46,531 nucleotides of DNA from Klebsiella planticola ATCC 33531. GTDB taxonomy: Bacteria; Pseudomonadota; Gammaproteobacteria; Enterobacterales; Enterobacteriaceae. Below are positions 10,679-20,169 of this stretch, in pieces (positions within the stretch are counted from its first letter, which is position 1; each line of letters begins with the position of its first letter). Both the position numbers and the translations under genes were made by a program. The stretch is from contig NZ_JMPP01000026.1 in NCBI RefSeq assembly GCF_000735435.1, forward strand, positions 1 through 46,531, in the 5' to 3' direction. The notes beneath the pieces are model-generated. The model did not search any database, had not been told where the DNA came from, and saw only the letters and a program-made list of their open reading frames with translations.

Positions 10679-13600
10679 TTACGCCTCCTCCTCATGCCGT
10701 GGGAAGCGGCTCTTGATATACAGCGACAGGCGGTCGAAGAGCAGATAGATAACCGGGGTGGTGAACAGCGTCAGCACCTGGCTTAACATCAGACCGCCCA
10801 CCATCCCGATACCCAGAGGACGGCGCAGCTCGGCGCCGACGCCGGTGCTCAGCATCAGCGGCAGCGCGCCGAGCAGAGCGGCGAGCGTGGTCATCAGAAT
10901 CGGGCGAAAACGCAGCAGACAGGCCTGATAAATCGCCTCACGTGGCGGCATGCCCTGTTCGCGTTCAGCGGCCAGCGCAAAGTCAATCATCATGATGGCG
11001 TTCTTCTTGACGATACCAATCAGCAGGATAATCCCGATAATGGCGATAACGTCCAGCTCGCTGCCCGCCAGCCACAGCGCCAGCAGCGCGCCGACGCCGG
11101 CGGTCGGTAAGGTCGACAGAATGGTAATCGGGTGGATAAAGCTTTCATACAGTACGCCGAGCACGATATACATCGCCACCACCGCCGCTACCACCAGCCA
11201 GACGGTGTTGCCGAGCGCCGACTGGAAGGCGAGGGTGCTGCCCTGGAACTGGGTGCGGATATCGGTCGGCAAATCCAGCGCCTGTTCGGCGGTGAGGATA
11301 GCGTCGACCGCATCGCCCAGCGAGTAGTTATCCGGGACGTTGAACGAAATGGTGGTCACCGGGAACTGATCGAGATGGTTAATCGACAGCGGCGCGAAGC
11401 GCTGCTCGACGCTGGCGATGGATTTCAGCGGCACGATGCCGCCCCCGCTGCTGGTCAGGCGAATGTTGTCCAGCGCCGCCAGCCCCGGCGTCGCCCGGGT
11501 GTCATGCTCCAGCACCACGCGATACTGATTGGCCTGAGTGTAGATGGTCGAGATCAGCCGCTGGCCGAAGGCGTTATACAGCGCATTATCGACATCGGCC
11601 ATGCTGATGCCGAGACGGCTGGCGCTGTCGCGATCGACTTTGATATAGGCGGCGAGGCCCTTATCCTGCCAGTCGCTGCTGACGTCGGAGAGCTGCGGAA
11701 GCGCCTGGAGACGCGTCAGCAGCTGCGGCACCCAGTTACTGAGGGCATCCAGCGAGTTCGCCTGTAAGGTGAACTGATACTGGGTCCGGCTGACGGTGGT
11801 ATCGATAGTCAGATCCTGGGTCGGCTGTAGGTAGAGCTCGACGCCGGGAATCCCGTCCACCGATTTCTGCAGGCGACTAATCACGGTCTGCACGCGGTCA
11901 TCGCGTTCATCCAGCGGTTTGAGGTTAATCTGCAGGCGGGCGCTGTTCAGCGCCGGGTTGGTGCCGTCCACTCCGACGTAGGAGGTCAGACTCTCAACGG
12001 CCGGGTCTTTGAGGATCGCCGCGGAAACCTGCTCCTGGCGCTGCGCCATATTCGCAAACGAAGCGGACTGCGGAGCCTGTAATGTCCCCTGAATAATGCC
12101 ATTGTCCTGAATCGGGAAGAAGCCTTTCGGAATGAAGACCCACAGCATAATGGACAGCACCAGCGTGCCTAAGGCCACGCTCAGGGTCAGCCACGGGTGA
12201 TTCAGCACCCGGCTGAGCATCCGACCATAGGCGGCGATGACCCGCTCGAAGAAGCGCTCGCTGGCTCGCGAGAAGCGGTTTTGCTTACGCAGCGACTCGT
12301 GGCTGAGCATGCGCGCGCACATCATTGGCGTCAGCGTCAGCGAGACGACGGCGGAAATCAATATCGCCACCGCCAGGGTAATGGCGAACTCGCGGAACAG
12401 CCGGCCGACGATATCGCCCATAAACAGTAGCGGGATCAGTACCGCAATCAGCGAGAAGGTCAACGAGATGATGGTAAAGCCGATTTCTCCGGCGCCCTTT
12501 AGCGCGGCGGCGAGCGGCTTTTCGCCCTTTTCGATATAGCGCGAGATGTTTTCGATCACCACGATGGCGTCATCGACGACGAAGCCGGTGGCGATGGTGA
12601 GCGCCATCAGCGTCAGGTTGTTGATCGAGAAGTCGAGGAACACCATCACCGCGAAAGTGCCCACCAGCGACAGCGGCACGGCGACGCCCGGGATAATGGT
12701 CGCCGGTACGTTGCGCAGGAACAGGTAGATGATCATCACCACCAGCGCAATTGCCAGCATCAGCTCAAACTGGGTATCGCTCACCGACGCGCGGATGTTG
12801 GTGGTGCGGTCGGAAAGTACCTGCACCTTGACCGATTTCGGCAGACTTTCCGTCAGCTGCGGCAGCATCTGACGCACGCTATCGGCGGTGGCGATGATGT
12901 TCGCTCCCGGCTGGCGTTGGACGTTCATGACGATCGCCTGCTGGTTGTTTGCCCATGCGCCGAGCCAGCTGTTTTCCGCCCCTTGCTCAATGGTGGCGAC
13001 ATCGCCGAGACGAATCGGCGCGCCGTTCTGGTAGGCGATGATCAGGCGGCGATAATCTTCCGCCGACTGCATCTGGTCGTTAGCGGAGAGGGTCACGGCG
13101 CGAGAAGGGCCGTCAAGGCTGCCTTTCGCCGAGTTGACGTTGGCGCTGGTGATGGCGGTGCGAATGGTTTCGCTGGTCAGCCCGAGGGCGGCAATCGCCT
13201 CGGCATTGAGCTTCACCCGCACCGCCGGGCGTTGACCGCCCGCGAGGGTTACCAGCCCGACGCCGGAGACCTGGGAAATTTTCTGCGCCACGCGGGTCTC
13301 CACCATATCTTCCACCTGGGTCATCGGAATGGCGGACGAGGTGACCGCGAGGGTCATGATTGGCGGATCGGCCGGGTTAACTTTACTGTACACCGGCGGG
13401 TTCGGCAGGTCGGACGGCAGCAGGTTGGTGGCGGCGTTGATCGCGGCCTGGACCTCCTGTTCGGCCACGTCCAGCGGCAGGGTCAGCTGGAACTGGAGCG
13501 TGACCACCGAGGCGCCGCCGGAGCTTTGCGACGACATCTGCTTCAGGCCGGACATCTGGCCAAACTGGCGTTCCAGCGGGGCGGTAATCGCCGAGGTGAC

Positions 13601-13801
13601 GACGTCCGGGCTGGCGCCGGGATAGAGGGTGACCACCTGAATGGTCGGATAGTCCACTTCCGGCAGGGCGGAAACCGGCAGGAATCGATAGCCGATGATC
13701 CCCGCCAGCATAATCGCCACCATCAGCAGCGTGGTGGCGACCGGGCGCAGAATAAACAGTCGGGAAGGGCCGCCCGTACTGCCTGGGGGTAATACCTGCA
13801 T
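10679..13801 (-). CDS. mdtB: Multidrug efflux RND transporter subunit MdtB
   Basis: 1040 residues, the same as E. coli MdtB, with two halves each of six helices and a periplasmic porter loop. The proton-relay helix reads [17 protein letters not shown]. The start ATG at 13801 overlaps the mdtA TGA by one base (TGATG). It partners MdtC, probably as an MdtB2C trimer as described in E. coli, docking to MdtA and TolC. The two paralogues are easily separated: MdtB has the longer N-terminus ([15 protein letters not shown]) before the first helix and the C-terminus RFPRHEEEA. Confidence 0.96.
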   Translation of the reverse strand: MQVLPPGSTGGPSRLFILRPVATTLLMVAIMLAGIIGYRFLPVSALPEVDYPTIQVVTLYPGASPDVVTSAITAPLERQFGQMSGLKQMSSQSSGGASVVTLQFQLTLPLDVAEQEVQAAINAATNLLPSDLPNPPVYSKVNPADPPIMTLAVTSSAIPMTQVEDMVETRVAQKISQVSGVGLVTLAGGQRPAVRVKLNAEAIAALGLTSETIRTAITSANVNSAKGSLDGPSRAVTLSANDQMQSAEDYRRLIIAYQNGAPIRLGDVATIEQGAENSWLGAWANNQQAIVMNVQRQPGANIIATADSVRQMLPQLTESLPKSVKVQVLSDRTTNIRASVSDTQFELMLAIALVVMIIYLFLRNVPATIIPGVAVPLSLVGTFAVMVFLDFSINNLTLMALTIATGFVVDDAIVVIENISRYIEKGEKPLAAALKGAGEIGFTIISLTFSLIAVLIPLLFMGDIVGRLFREFAITLAVAILISAVVSLTLTPMMCARMLSHESLRKQNRFSRASERFFERVIAAYGRMLSRVLNHPWLTLSVALGTLVLSIMLWVFIPKGFFPIQDNGIIQGTLQAPQSASFANMAQRQEQVSAAILKDPAVESLTSYVGVDGTNPALNSARLQINLKPLDERDDRVQTVISRLQKSVDGIPGVELYLQPTQDLTIDTTVSRTQYQFTLQANSLDALSNWVPQLLTRLQALPQLSDVSSDWQDKGLAAYIKVDRDSASRLGISMADVDNALYNAFGQRLISTIYTQANQYRVVLEHDTRATPGLAALDNIRLTSSGGGIVPLKSIASVEQRFAPLSINHLDQFPVTTISFNVPDNYSLGDAVDAILTAEQALDLPTDIRTQFQGSTLAFQSALGNTVWLVVAAVVAMYIVLGVLYESFIHPITILSTLPTAGVGALLALWLAGSELDVIAIIGIILLIGIVKKNAIMMIDFALAAEREQGMPPREAIYQACLLRFRPILMTTLAALLGALPLMLSTGVGAELRRPLGIGMVGGLMLSQVLTLFTTPVIYLLFDRLSLYIKSRFPRHEEEA

Positions 13802-15051
13802 CAGGAGCGCGCTCCCTGGTGGCCGTATTCACGGCTGGTGGCCTTCTCCGCTGCGGCGGCCGGCGCGTTGTGCGGGTCCACCACTTCCACTTTCGCCCCT
13901 TCGGTCAGACGATCGATACCGTCAGTGACCACCCGGTCACCTGCCGACAACCCGGCGGTAATCACCACCTTCAGGCTGTCCTGAATACCCGGCGTGACGG
14001 TGTGCTTGCTGACTTTATTCTCATCGTTCAGCACCCAGACGAAGTGGCCTTCATTGCCCATTTGCAGTGCGGCAGTCGGGATGACGATGGCGTTCTGTTG
14101 CGTGTCTACCAGCATACGGGCGTTCACGAACTGATTCGGGAACAGGGCATCGTCCTGGTTGTTAAAGCGCGCTTTCAGTTTGATGGTCCCGGTGGTGGCG
14201 TCAATCTGGTTATCCAGACTCAGCAGCGACCCTTCGCTGATTTTTTGTTTGTTGGTCCGGTCCCAGGCCTCAACCTGCAGCGTTTTCCCGGCCTTCTGCG
14301 CCTGGACAACGGTGGCGATGTCATTTTCCGGCAGCGTGAAGACCAAATCGATCGGGTGGGTTTGGGTTAACACCACGATGCCAGTGGTATCGCTGCTTGA
14401 AATCTGATTGCCGATATCCACCTGTTTTAAGCCAACGCGGCCGTCAATCGGCGCGGTGATGCGGCTCCAGTTCAGCTGCAGTTGGGCGCTGGCCACGGCG
14501 GCCTCGTCGGCTTTGATGGTGCCTTCCGTTTCGCTGACCAGCGACTGCTGGGTATCCAGCTCCTGGCGGGAAACAAGATTGCTCTTCACCAGCTGTTGAT
14601 AGCGGGCGAGATCGCGTCGGGCGTTAGCGAGCGTGGCTTTATCTTTCGCCAACTGGCCCTGGGCCTGCGCCAGCGCGACTTTAAACTGGCTGGGGTCGAT
14701 TTCGGCGAGCAGATCGCCCGCTTTGACCTGTTGACCTTCCTGGAAGTGGATAGCTAACAGCTGGCCATCCACTCGGCTGCGCACGGTCACCGTATTGGCT
14801 GCCGTCACCGTACCGAGGCCGCTGAGATAGCGAGGCACCGATTCGCTGGTGGCCGTCGCCGCCTGAACCGGCGCCAGGGCCGCGCCGAAGCGACCGTGAC
14901 GAGCGCCGCCTGGCGCCTGCGGCTGTGAGCCATTCGCTGCAGCAGGCGCCGCATTTGTCGCTTCACGACTCTGCCAGAACCAGTACCCGGCACCGGCAAT
15001 GACGATGACCGCCAGCGCGATGCCCCAACGGAGTGTATGACTGCCTTTCAT
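13801..15051 (-). CDS. mdtA: Periplasmic adaptor MdtA of the MdtABC pump
   Basis: 416-residue membrane-fusion protein. An N-terminal anchor helix (about 9-26) is followed by a low-complexity linker, then lipoyl half ([23 protein letters not shown] begins with VRSRVDGQL), the alpha-hairpin ([20 protein letters not shown] region), second lipoyl half, beta-barrel and membrane-proximal domain. There is no lipobox cysteine, so it is anchored by the helix rather than by lipid. It joins MdtBC to TolC. It is the first gene of the operon; the start MKGSHTLRW matches E. coli MdtA, and a likely BaeR site lies about 65-80 bases upstream. Confidence 0.95.
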   Translation of the reverse strand: MKGSHTLRWGIALAVIVIAGAGYWFWQSREATNAAPAAANGSQPQAPGGARHGRFGAALAPVQAATATSESVPRYLSGLGTVTAANTVTVRSRVDGQLLAIHFQEGQQVKAGDLLAEIDPSQFKVALAQAQGQLAKDKATLANARRDLARYQQLVKSNLVSRQELDTQQSLVSETEGTIKADEAAVASAQLQLNWSRITAPIDGRVGLKQVDIGNQISSSDTTGIVVLTQTHPIDLVFTLPENDIATVVQAQKAGKTLQVEAWDRTNKQKISEGSLLSLDNQIDATTGTIKLKARFNNQDDALFPNQFVNARMLVDTQQNAIVIPTAALQMGNEGHFVWVLNDENKVSKHTVTPGIQDSLKVVITAGLSAGDRVVTDGIDRLTEGAKVEVVDPHNAPAAAAEKATSREYGHQGARS

Positions 15052-15113
15052 TAATTTGCTATCTCATCCTGAAACGTTTCGCGAAATGATACTAGTTTAG
15101 TGACCAAACGCCC

Positions 15114-15131
15114 CGCAAAAATGGAGGAATT
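15114..15131 (-). promoter_or_regulatory. Candidate BaeR box upstream of mdtA
   Basis: On the minus strand AATTCCTCCATTTTTGCG matches the published BaeR consensus TTTTTCTCCATDATTGGC at 12 of 18 positions, including the core CTCCAT. It lies 63-80 bases before the mdtA start, a sensible place for an activator. The same bases carry the GGAGG ribosome site of the small rightward frame at 15132, so either reading could explain the conservation of the core. Confidence 0.4.
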
Positions 15132-15191
15132 ATGAAAAGACTGTTGAGATATGTCTGGATAAAACGCTTTTCGATGAGCCGGTTAGGCTAA
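15132..15191 (+). CDS. Possible 19-residue basic small protein, divergent from mdtA
   Basis: A 20-codon frame starts at ATG 15132 with a perfect GGAGG ribosome site 4 bases upstream and encodes MKRLLRYVWIKRFSMSRLG. Six basic residues alternate with Leu, Tyr, Val, Trp, Ile and Phe, as in an amphipathic membrane-associated peptide; there is no acidic residue. I do not recognise it. It is unlike the Ibs toxins that E. coli has in this region. It lies in the mdtA upstream region on the opposite strand, so its transcription would run away from the pump operon. No convincing promoter was found. Evidence is limited to the ribosome site and composition, so chance is possible. Confidence 0.4.
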   Translation: MKRLLRYVWIKRFSMSRLG

Positions 15192-15288
15192 AAAAAAGCG
15201 GGGTAACTGGCCAGTCTTCGCCGTGGCCCGCTCGGTTGCTCCCGGTTCTGGCTGGACGGGGCGACTTATCAAGCCTGGTATAACCGCC

Positions 15289-15316
15289 CTGACGCCATTA
15301 CTATCAAGATTATAGG
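15289..15316 (+). promoter_or_regulatory. Weak candidate promoter for the EAL gene
   Basis: CTGACG (15289-15294) and TATAGG (15311-15316) are separated by 16 bases, each matching the sigma-70 hexamers at four of six positions, about 80 bases before the EAL protein start. This is the best pair I see in the 345-base gap between mdtA and the EAL gene. Confidence 0.3.
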
Positions 15317-15397
15317 TCTGTACTGCAGGGACGGGTACGTCGGGTGTCCGGATTGGTAACGCGAATGCCGGCATCCATCAGGAGTTGTGCAGCGACG

Positions 15398-16936
15398 ATG
15401 AAATTTTTCCAGAAGACAAAATGGCTGTTGACGGGCGGTGGTATTGCCGTGCTCTTTTCCGTTTTGCTGACCAACGTTGTCATGTTAAATAATCAGCGCG
15501 CTCAGCTTGATACGCTGAGCCATGAACTTCTCGCTCACGCCGAAGAGGTGACCACGCAAATCATCTCTTCTATTCATCACGCGCAGATGCGACAGCTTGA
15601 TGGCTGTAACAAGCAGGCGATCGCGGCCTTGCGGGAGGTTATCTGGAAGTATGCCAGGGTGGAAGACATTGGCATCGTGGAGAACGGTAAGCTGGCCTGC
15701 ACCGCCAACTGGGGCATGCTGGATAAACCGCTGCCGCTTCCCGCCGAAAAATATGTCGTGCCAAATGGCTATAGTATTTACAAAGGAGTTAAAAATTATC
15801 TCCCGTACGGAGTGGTTCTCGATATGAGCCAGCAAGGCAATATCGTTTCTTTTACGTCCTCATTTGCTTTTAGCGCATTTTCCCGGCAGCACCACGGCTT
15901 TAATTTTTCTTTAACCAGCTTAAACGGCGAGCACGTTTTTCTTAATGATGTGAAATCCGCAGTCGGGACAGGGGCGTCGGTAAGCGTGAGCTTATGCAGC
16001 GGTAAATATGATATTTGCAGCCATCTGACGGAACGAAAACAGGGCTTTTTCTCACTCTCTGCGCTCCTTATCGCCCTTATTGTGAGCGCGGCTTTTATTC
16101 TCGGCGCCGCTATCTTCTATTCTATTCTGAGCTATCTCAGCGAACGGCGATCGCTGGAGTTTCGCTTAAAAAAAGCGATTATGAATCAGCGTCTTTACAT
16201 GGAATATCAGCCGTTGGTGTGCGCTAAAAACGAACGGGTGGTCGGCGTCGAGGCGCTGGTTCGCTGGCATGATCCGCTCTATGGTCACATCTCCCCGGAG
16301 CTGTTTATTTCAATGGCCGAACAGCTGAATCTTTATCCCGATATCTCTAAGCTGGTAATGGAGAAGGCCACCCGCGAGTTGAAACCGCTTCTGCTCGCCG
16401 ACGCGCAGTTTACCCTCGCGATTAATATCGGCAAATATGAAATTAATGACCCGTTTTTTTTAGATAACCTCCTGCGGGTTTTGCAACATAATGCGATTCG
16501 CCCTCAGCAGATTAAAATTGAGATTACCGAAAGAAGCGGCGAATACTATAAAAAAATCGCCGCCTTTTCCTTACAGGCGAGGAACCGCGGATTGCGCATC
16601 GCCCTCGATGATTTCGGCACGGGCTCTTCAAACCTGCAGTGGTTAACCGAAGTGTTTTATGATGAGATAAAACTGGATAAATTTTTCGTTAACGGACTTA
16701 AGAATGAGTATAAACGAGCTATTCTGACCTCGCTTCTGGATGTCGTCTGCAGGTTGAATAAGCAAATCGTTTTTGAAGGCGTAGAAAGTAAAATTGATTT
16801 TGAGTTCGTCAAATCCTTCGATGAAGATGCTTTAATTCAGGGATGGTATTTTTACAAGTCGATGCCAATCGAAAAACTCACCGCGCTACTCCTGCCCGTC
16901 ACTCCCTCTCATCTGGCGGCAAACGCGCCGCTCTAG
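15398..16936 (+). CDS. Membrane-bound EAL-domain cyclic-di-GMP phosphodiesterase
   Basis: 512 residues from ATG 15398. Helix 1 (about 9-31), a periplasmic sensor segment (about 32-215) with cysteines 70, 101, 200 and 207, helix 2 (about 218-245), then an EAL domain. This is the layout of enterobacterial CSS-type phosphodiesterases. The catalytic set looks complete: EAL at 285-287, NIGKYE, EITERSG, LDDFGTGSSN, IKLDKFF, FEGVES and IQGWYF. It should hydrolyse c-di-GMP to pGpG, perhaps under control of periplasmic disulfide state, as known for CSS relatives. The frame is open 18 codons further upstream, but that part lacks a membrane-protein start; GGAG lies 13 bases before this ATG. It stands alone, divergent from mdtA. 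Confidence 0.88.
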   Translation: MKFFQKTKWLLTGGGIAVLFSVLLTNVVMLNNQRAQLDTLSHELLAHAEEVTTQIISSIHHAQMRQLDGCNKQAIAALREVIWKYARVEDIGIVENGKLACTANWGMLDKPLPLPAEKYVVPNGYSIYKGVKNYLPYGVVLDMSQQGNIVSFTSSFAFSAFSRQHHGFNFSLTSLNGEHVFLNDVKSAVGTGASVSVSLCSGKYDICSHLTERKQGFFSLSALLIALIVSAAFILGAAIFYSILSYLSERRSLEFRLKKAIMNQRLYMEYQPLVCAKNERVVGVEALVRWHDPLYGHISPELFISMAEQLNLYPDISKLVMEKATRELKPLLLADAQFTLAINIGKYEINDPFFLDNLLRVLQHNAIRPQQIKIEITERSGEYYKKIAAFSLQARNRGLRIALDDFGTGSSNLQWLTEVFYDEIKLDKFFVNGLKNEYKRAILTSLLDVVCRLNKQIVFEGVESKIDFEFVKSFDEDALIQGWYFYKSMPIEKLTALLLPVTPSHLAANAPL

Positions 16937-17014
16937 CCTTTGCCAGGGGCCCGTCATCCGACAGCGGAATGCGTCGTTTCCCCGGCAATATACAGCGTAA
17001 ATTGACCGCTGTGG

Positions 17015-17030
17015 CCGGCTATTCAGCCGG
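17015..17030 (+). terminator. Short GC-rich hairpin after the EAL gene
   Basis: CCGGCT and AGCCGG form a perfect 6-bp stem around ATTC. No T-run follows, so termination is unproven. The remaining bases to the DDAH start hold a GATAAT -10-like element near 17052 without a convincing -35 partner. Confidence 0.3.
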
Positions 17031-17124
17031 ACTGGTGACAACATCTGTTTGATAATCAAGAAAACCCGTTGCTTTACCGGCATGTCGGGAACAATAACGA
17101 TCACTAGTCACCTGAGGGTTCTCT

Positions 17125-17886
17125 ATGCATTTTAACCAGGCTATCGCCCGCCTGCCGGCCGCAACCTGTGCCGCCGGTCAAACCACCGCCCGGCTCGGCG
17201 CGCCGGATATTGCCGGCACCACACGTCAGTTCCTCGCTTATGTGGAAACCTTGCTGCAACTCGGCCTGAAAGTGACCGTATTGCCTGCGGCTGCGGACTA
17301 TCCGGATGCCCATTTTGTTGAAGATACCGCCGTGGTCATGCCGGAACTGGCGGTCATCACCCATCCCGGCGCGCCGAGTCGCCAGGGAGAAGTGGCCTCG
17401 ATAGCGCCGGTACTGGCCGGTTTTCGTTCACTGGTGCACATGAGCGAGCGGGGTCATATGGATGGCGGCGACGTGCTGCTGGTTGGTAAGCAGTTCTTTG
17501 TTGGCCAGACGGCGCGTACGGATGAGCAGGGGATCCGCGAGTTTGCCGCCGCCGTTGAACCGCATGGCTATCAGGTGACATCCATTGAAGTGAGTGCCGG
17601 GCTGCACCTGAAGTCCATCGTCAACTATGTCGGACGCAATACGCTGCTGCTGACGGAAGGGTACGTCAATCACCCGGCGTTTAGCGGGTTCAATACCATT
17701 GTGATCCCGCAAGAGGAGTCGTACGCCGGGAATACGCTCTGGATCAACGACACATTAATTACGCCTCAGGGGTACCCCTATACCCTGGGCGAAATCAGCA
17801 AGCTGGGGATGCCGGTTGTGCAACTCGACACCAGCGAATTTAAGAAAATGGATGGCGGCCTGACCTGCCTTTCACTGCGTTTTTAG
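17125..17886 (+). CDS. Dimethylarginine dimethylaminohydrolase (DDAH) family enzyme
   Basis: 253 residues of the amidinotransferase (pentein) fold. It follows Pseudomonas DDAH closely over its length: FVEDTAV at 64-70, GHMDGGDVL at 110-118, His161 in GLHLKSIVNYVG, EESYAGN, DTSEFKKMDGG and nucleophile Cys248 in LTCLSLRF. Asp113 replaces the third catalytic acid (Glu in the Pseudomonas enzyme, Asp in mammalian DDAH). The known reaction turns asymmetric methylarginines into citrulline and (di)methylamine. The ATG is preceded by GAGGG at good spacing. It is the first of four collinear genes leading into an amino-acid ABC importer, which supports uptake and use of arginine derivatives. Related citrulline- or arginine-hydrolysing penteins cannot be excluded. 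Confidence 0.88.
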   Translation: MHFNQAIARLPAATCAAGQTTARLGAPDIAGTTRQFLAYVETLLQLGLKVTVLPAAADYPDAHFVEDTAVVMPELAVITHPGAPSRQGEVASIAPVLAGFRSLVHMSERGHMDGGDVLLVGKQFFVGQTARTDEQGIREFAAAVEPHGYQVTSIEVSAGLHLKSIVNYVGRNTLLLTEGYVNHPAFSGFNTIVIPQEESYAGNTLWINDTLITPQGYPYTLGEISKLGMPVVQLDTSEFKKMDGGLTCLSLRF

Positions 17887-17916
17887 CCACGTCGTTGACA
17901 TCAGGGGTAACAGAAT

Positions 17917-18690
17917 ATGAAAACACGTATTGCCGCTTTACTGGCCTGTATGGCGCTGAGCGCGCCGCTGGCCGCCCAGCAGTTTGACACCATCAGCTTC
18001 GGCGTTGACGGTGGCTATCCGCCCTTTGACGTGTTGGCGCCCAGCGGCGAGATCACCGGCTTTGATATCGATATTGCCAATGCGCTCTGTACGCAGCTGA
18101 AAGCGAAGTGCGTCTTCGTGAAGCAGCCGTTTGAGAGCATGATCGCCGCGCTGAATGCGCATAAATTTGATGCAATCATTGCTTCGCTGAATATTACCGA
18201 TGAACGTAAGAAGGAAGTGGATTTCACCGACCGCTACTATCGCAGCGCGGCGCAGCTGGTGGCGCGCAAGGGGAGTCCGCTGCTGCCGGAGGCCGCCAGT
18301 CTTAAGGGCAAGACCGTCGGCGTACAAACCGGCTCAACGCATGAAGCCTACGCCAGAACCCACTGGGCCAGTCACGGCGTGAAGATCGTGGGTTACGCCA
18401 ACCAGGACAACGTCTATCTGGATCTGCTCTCCGGGCGTATCGATGCCTCCTTACAGGACAATATCCAGGCGGCGACCAGCTTTGTCGACACGCCGCGCGG
18501 GCAAAAATTCGCCTTCGCCGGCCCGGTCATCAGCGACGGCAGCATCTCGTCTGATGTCGGCATTGCGGTCAATAAAGACAATCCGGCATTGCGCGACGCC
18601 CTCAACGGGGCCATCAAGCAAATCCGCGCCGACGGCACCTACGCCGCGATTGAGAAAAAGTACTTTAGCTTCGATATCTACGGCAATTAA
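17917..18690 (+). CDS. Periplasmic amino-acid-binding protein of an ABC importer (HisJ/ArgT type)
   Basis: 257 residues. A Sec signal peptide (about 1-20, cut after APLAA) precedes a two-lobed solute-binding domain of family 3: GVDGGYPPFDVL, GFDIDIANALC, FDAIIASLNITDERKKEVDFTD and VGVQTGSTHEAY. These segments contain the residues that in HisJ/ArgT bind the amino-acid backbone and an acidic side that suits basic amino acids. It lies 30 bases after the DDAH gene with AGGGG before the ATG, and before two permease genes, so arginine, methylarginine or another cationic amino acid is the likely ligand. Ligand choice is inference. Confidence 0.9.
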   Translation: MKTRIAALLACMALSAPLAAQQFDTISFGVDGGYPPFDVLAPSGEITGFDIDIANALCTQLKAKCVFVKQPFESMIAALNAHKFDAIIASLNITDERKKEVDFTDRYYRSAAQLVARKGSPLLPEAASLKGKTVGVQTGSTHEAYARTHWASHGVKIVGYANQDNVYLDLLSGRIDASLQDNIQAATSFVDTPRGQKFAFAGPVISDGSISSDVGIAVNKDNPALRDALNGAIKQIRADGTYAAIEKKYFSFDIYGN

Positions 18691-18692
18691 GC

Positions 18693-18734
18693 CGTAAAGG
18701 GGAGGGCGCGGTCGGCGACCGGCGCCCCTTTACG
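18693..18734 (+). repeat. Intercistronic hairpin between binding-protein and permease genes
   Basis: CGTAAAGGGG (18693-18702) pairs with the end of the segment at 18725-18734, with an inner GGTC/GACC stem. No T-run follows. Hairpins here are common in ABC importer operons, where they protect the upstream mRNA and give more binding protein than permease. Confidence 0.6.
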
Positions 18735-18754
18735 CAACGGGTGGAAGACAGAAT

Positions 18755-19447
18755 ATGGTTGCAGATTATTTACCGCTACTGTTACGCGGCGCGGGGGTGT
18801 CGTTGTGCGTGATGCTGGTCTCACTGCTGGTGGCGCTGCTGTTGGGGTTGGTGAATGCGCTGATTAAGCTGTTCGGACCGCGCTGGCTGCGTTGGTTTTC
18901 CACCGGCTATACCACGCTGGTGCGCGGCATCCCGGAGCTGGTGATTATGCTGCTGCTGTTTTTTGGCGGCGAGATGCTGGTCAACGCGCTGCTGTCGCTG
19001 GTGGGACTTGGGCCGGTGCGCTTTAATACCTTTATTTCCGGCGTGCTGGCGATTGGCTTCGTTTTTGGCGCCTATTACACCGAGACGTTTCGCGGCGCGT
19101 TTCTCACCGTCGATCGCGGACAAACCGAGGCGGCTGAAGCCTACGGTATGCGGCCGTGGCTGGTCTTCCGGCGTATTATGCTGCCGCAGATGCTGAGCTT
19201 TGCCATTCCGGGCATCAATAATAACTGGCTGGGGCTGATGAAAGCGTCGGCGCTGGTCTCCATTCTCGGTTTAGAAGATATGGTGTGGCTGGCGGAACAG
19301 GCCGGACGCGCCACGCAGAAACCCTTTTTGTTCTACTTCCTGGTCTCGCTGATTTATATGGTCATCACCGCCTTGTCCAGTTGGCTGTTTAGCCTCCTGG
19401 CGAAGCGCTACGCGCTGCGTTCATCAACGGCGGGGGCGACACAATGA
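18755..19447 (+). CDS. Amino-acid ABC importer permease 1 (HisQ type)
   Basis: 230 residues with about five membrane helices and the family loop that contacts the ATPase, reading EAAEAYGMRPWLVFRRIMLP. The N-terminal start MVADYLPLLLRGAGVSL and the motif TLVRGIPELVIMLLLFFGGE are typical of HisQ/ArtQ-type permeases for polar amino acids. It forms an inner-membrane heterodimer with the next gene product. The stop overlaps the next start (ATGA), so translation is coupled. No ATP-binding subunit gene occurs in this cluster. Confidence 0.9.
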   Translation: MVADYLPLLLRGAGVSLCVMLVSLLVALLLGLVNALIKLFGPRWLRWFSTGYTTLVRGIPELVIMLLLFFGGEMLVNALLSLVGLGPVRFNTFISGVLAIGFVFGAYYTETFRGAFLTVDRGQTEAAEAYGMRPWLVFRRIMLPQMLSFAIPGINNNWLGLMKASALVSILGLEDMVWLAEQAGRATQKPFLFYFLVSLIYMVITALSSWLFSLLAKRYALRSSTAGATQ

Positions 19448-20169
19448 ATCTGCAGACCTTTATCGAGGCAGTACCGGGCTATCTGTGGAGTGACGGCAAC
19501 GGTTCCACGAGCGGGCTGGCGATGACGGCGGAGCTGTTTTTGCTCTCCCTGGTGCCCGGAATGGCGCTGGCGGTGCTGTTGGCGATTAGCCAGGCCTACG
19601 GTCCGCGTCTGCTGGCCTGGCCCGTCCGCGGCTTCACCTGGTTTTTCCGCAGCACCCCGCTTTATCTGCAGCTGATGCTGATCTATTACGGGCTGTCTCA
19701 GTTCGACATCGTCCAGCTGGGCTGGCAAAACGATCGGCCGTTCTGGCTGCTGTTCCGCGACGCAACCTTCTGCGCCACGCTGGCGCTGGTGCTGAATACC
19801 GCGGCGTACGTCGCGGAATTGCTGGCGGGGATGATGGCGACGTTTCCGCGCCAGGAGTGGGTGGCCGGGGAAGCCTATGGCATGACTAAGTGGCAGATTA
19901 TTCGCCGACTGGTCCTGCCCGCTACGCTGCGGCGGGGGATCCCGGCGCTGAACAATGAGATGGTATTTTTACTCCACGCCACTTCGCTGGCCAGTACCGT
20001 GACGTTGCTGGATATCACCGGCGTGGCGCGCGCCTTCTACGCCATTACCTACTCGCCGTTTATCCCGTTCCTGATGGCCGCCGCGCTCTATTTAGTGTGC
20101 ACCTTTTTGCTGATTTTCGTCTTTTCGCGGGCGGAACGACGCTGGCTGGCGTTTATCAAGCGCCCCTGA
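19444..20169 (+). CDS. Amino-acid ABC importer permease 2 (HisM type)
   Basis: 241 residues, about five helices, with the coupling loop AGEAYGMTKWQIIRRLVLP and the family motif WFFRSTPLYLQLMLIYYG. It resembles HisM/ArtM. Its TGA ends at 20169 and directly abuts the stop codon of the convergent Lrp-type gene (shared palindrome TGATCA), leaving no room for a conventional terminator between the two. Transport would need an ATPase encoded elsewhere, for example a HisP- or ArtP-like protein. Confidence 0.9.
   Translation: MNLQTFIEAVPGYLWSDGNGSTSGLAMTAELFLLSLVPGMALAVLLAISQAYGPRLLAWPVRGFTWFFRSTPLYLQLMLIYYGLSQFDIVQLGWQNDRPFWLLFRDATFCATLALVLNTAAYVAELLAGMMATFPRQEWVAGEAYGMTKWQIIRRLVLPATLRRGIPALNNEMVFLLHATSLASTVTLLDITGVARAFYAITYSPFIPFLMAAALYLVCTFLLIFVFSRAERRWLAFIKRP

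Noticed and set aside
15180-15240. Possible leftward terminator with eight T residues near the end of the 19-codon frame
   Set aside because: The nearby palindrome ACTGGCCAGT has no loop and is separated from the T-run by 8 bases; no leftward gene ends here.
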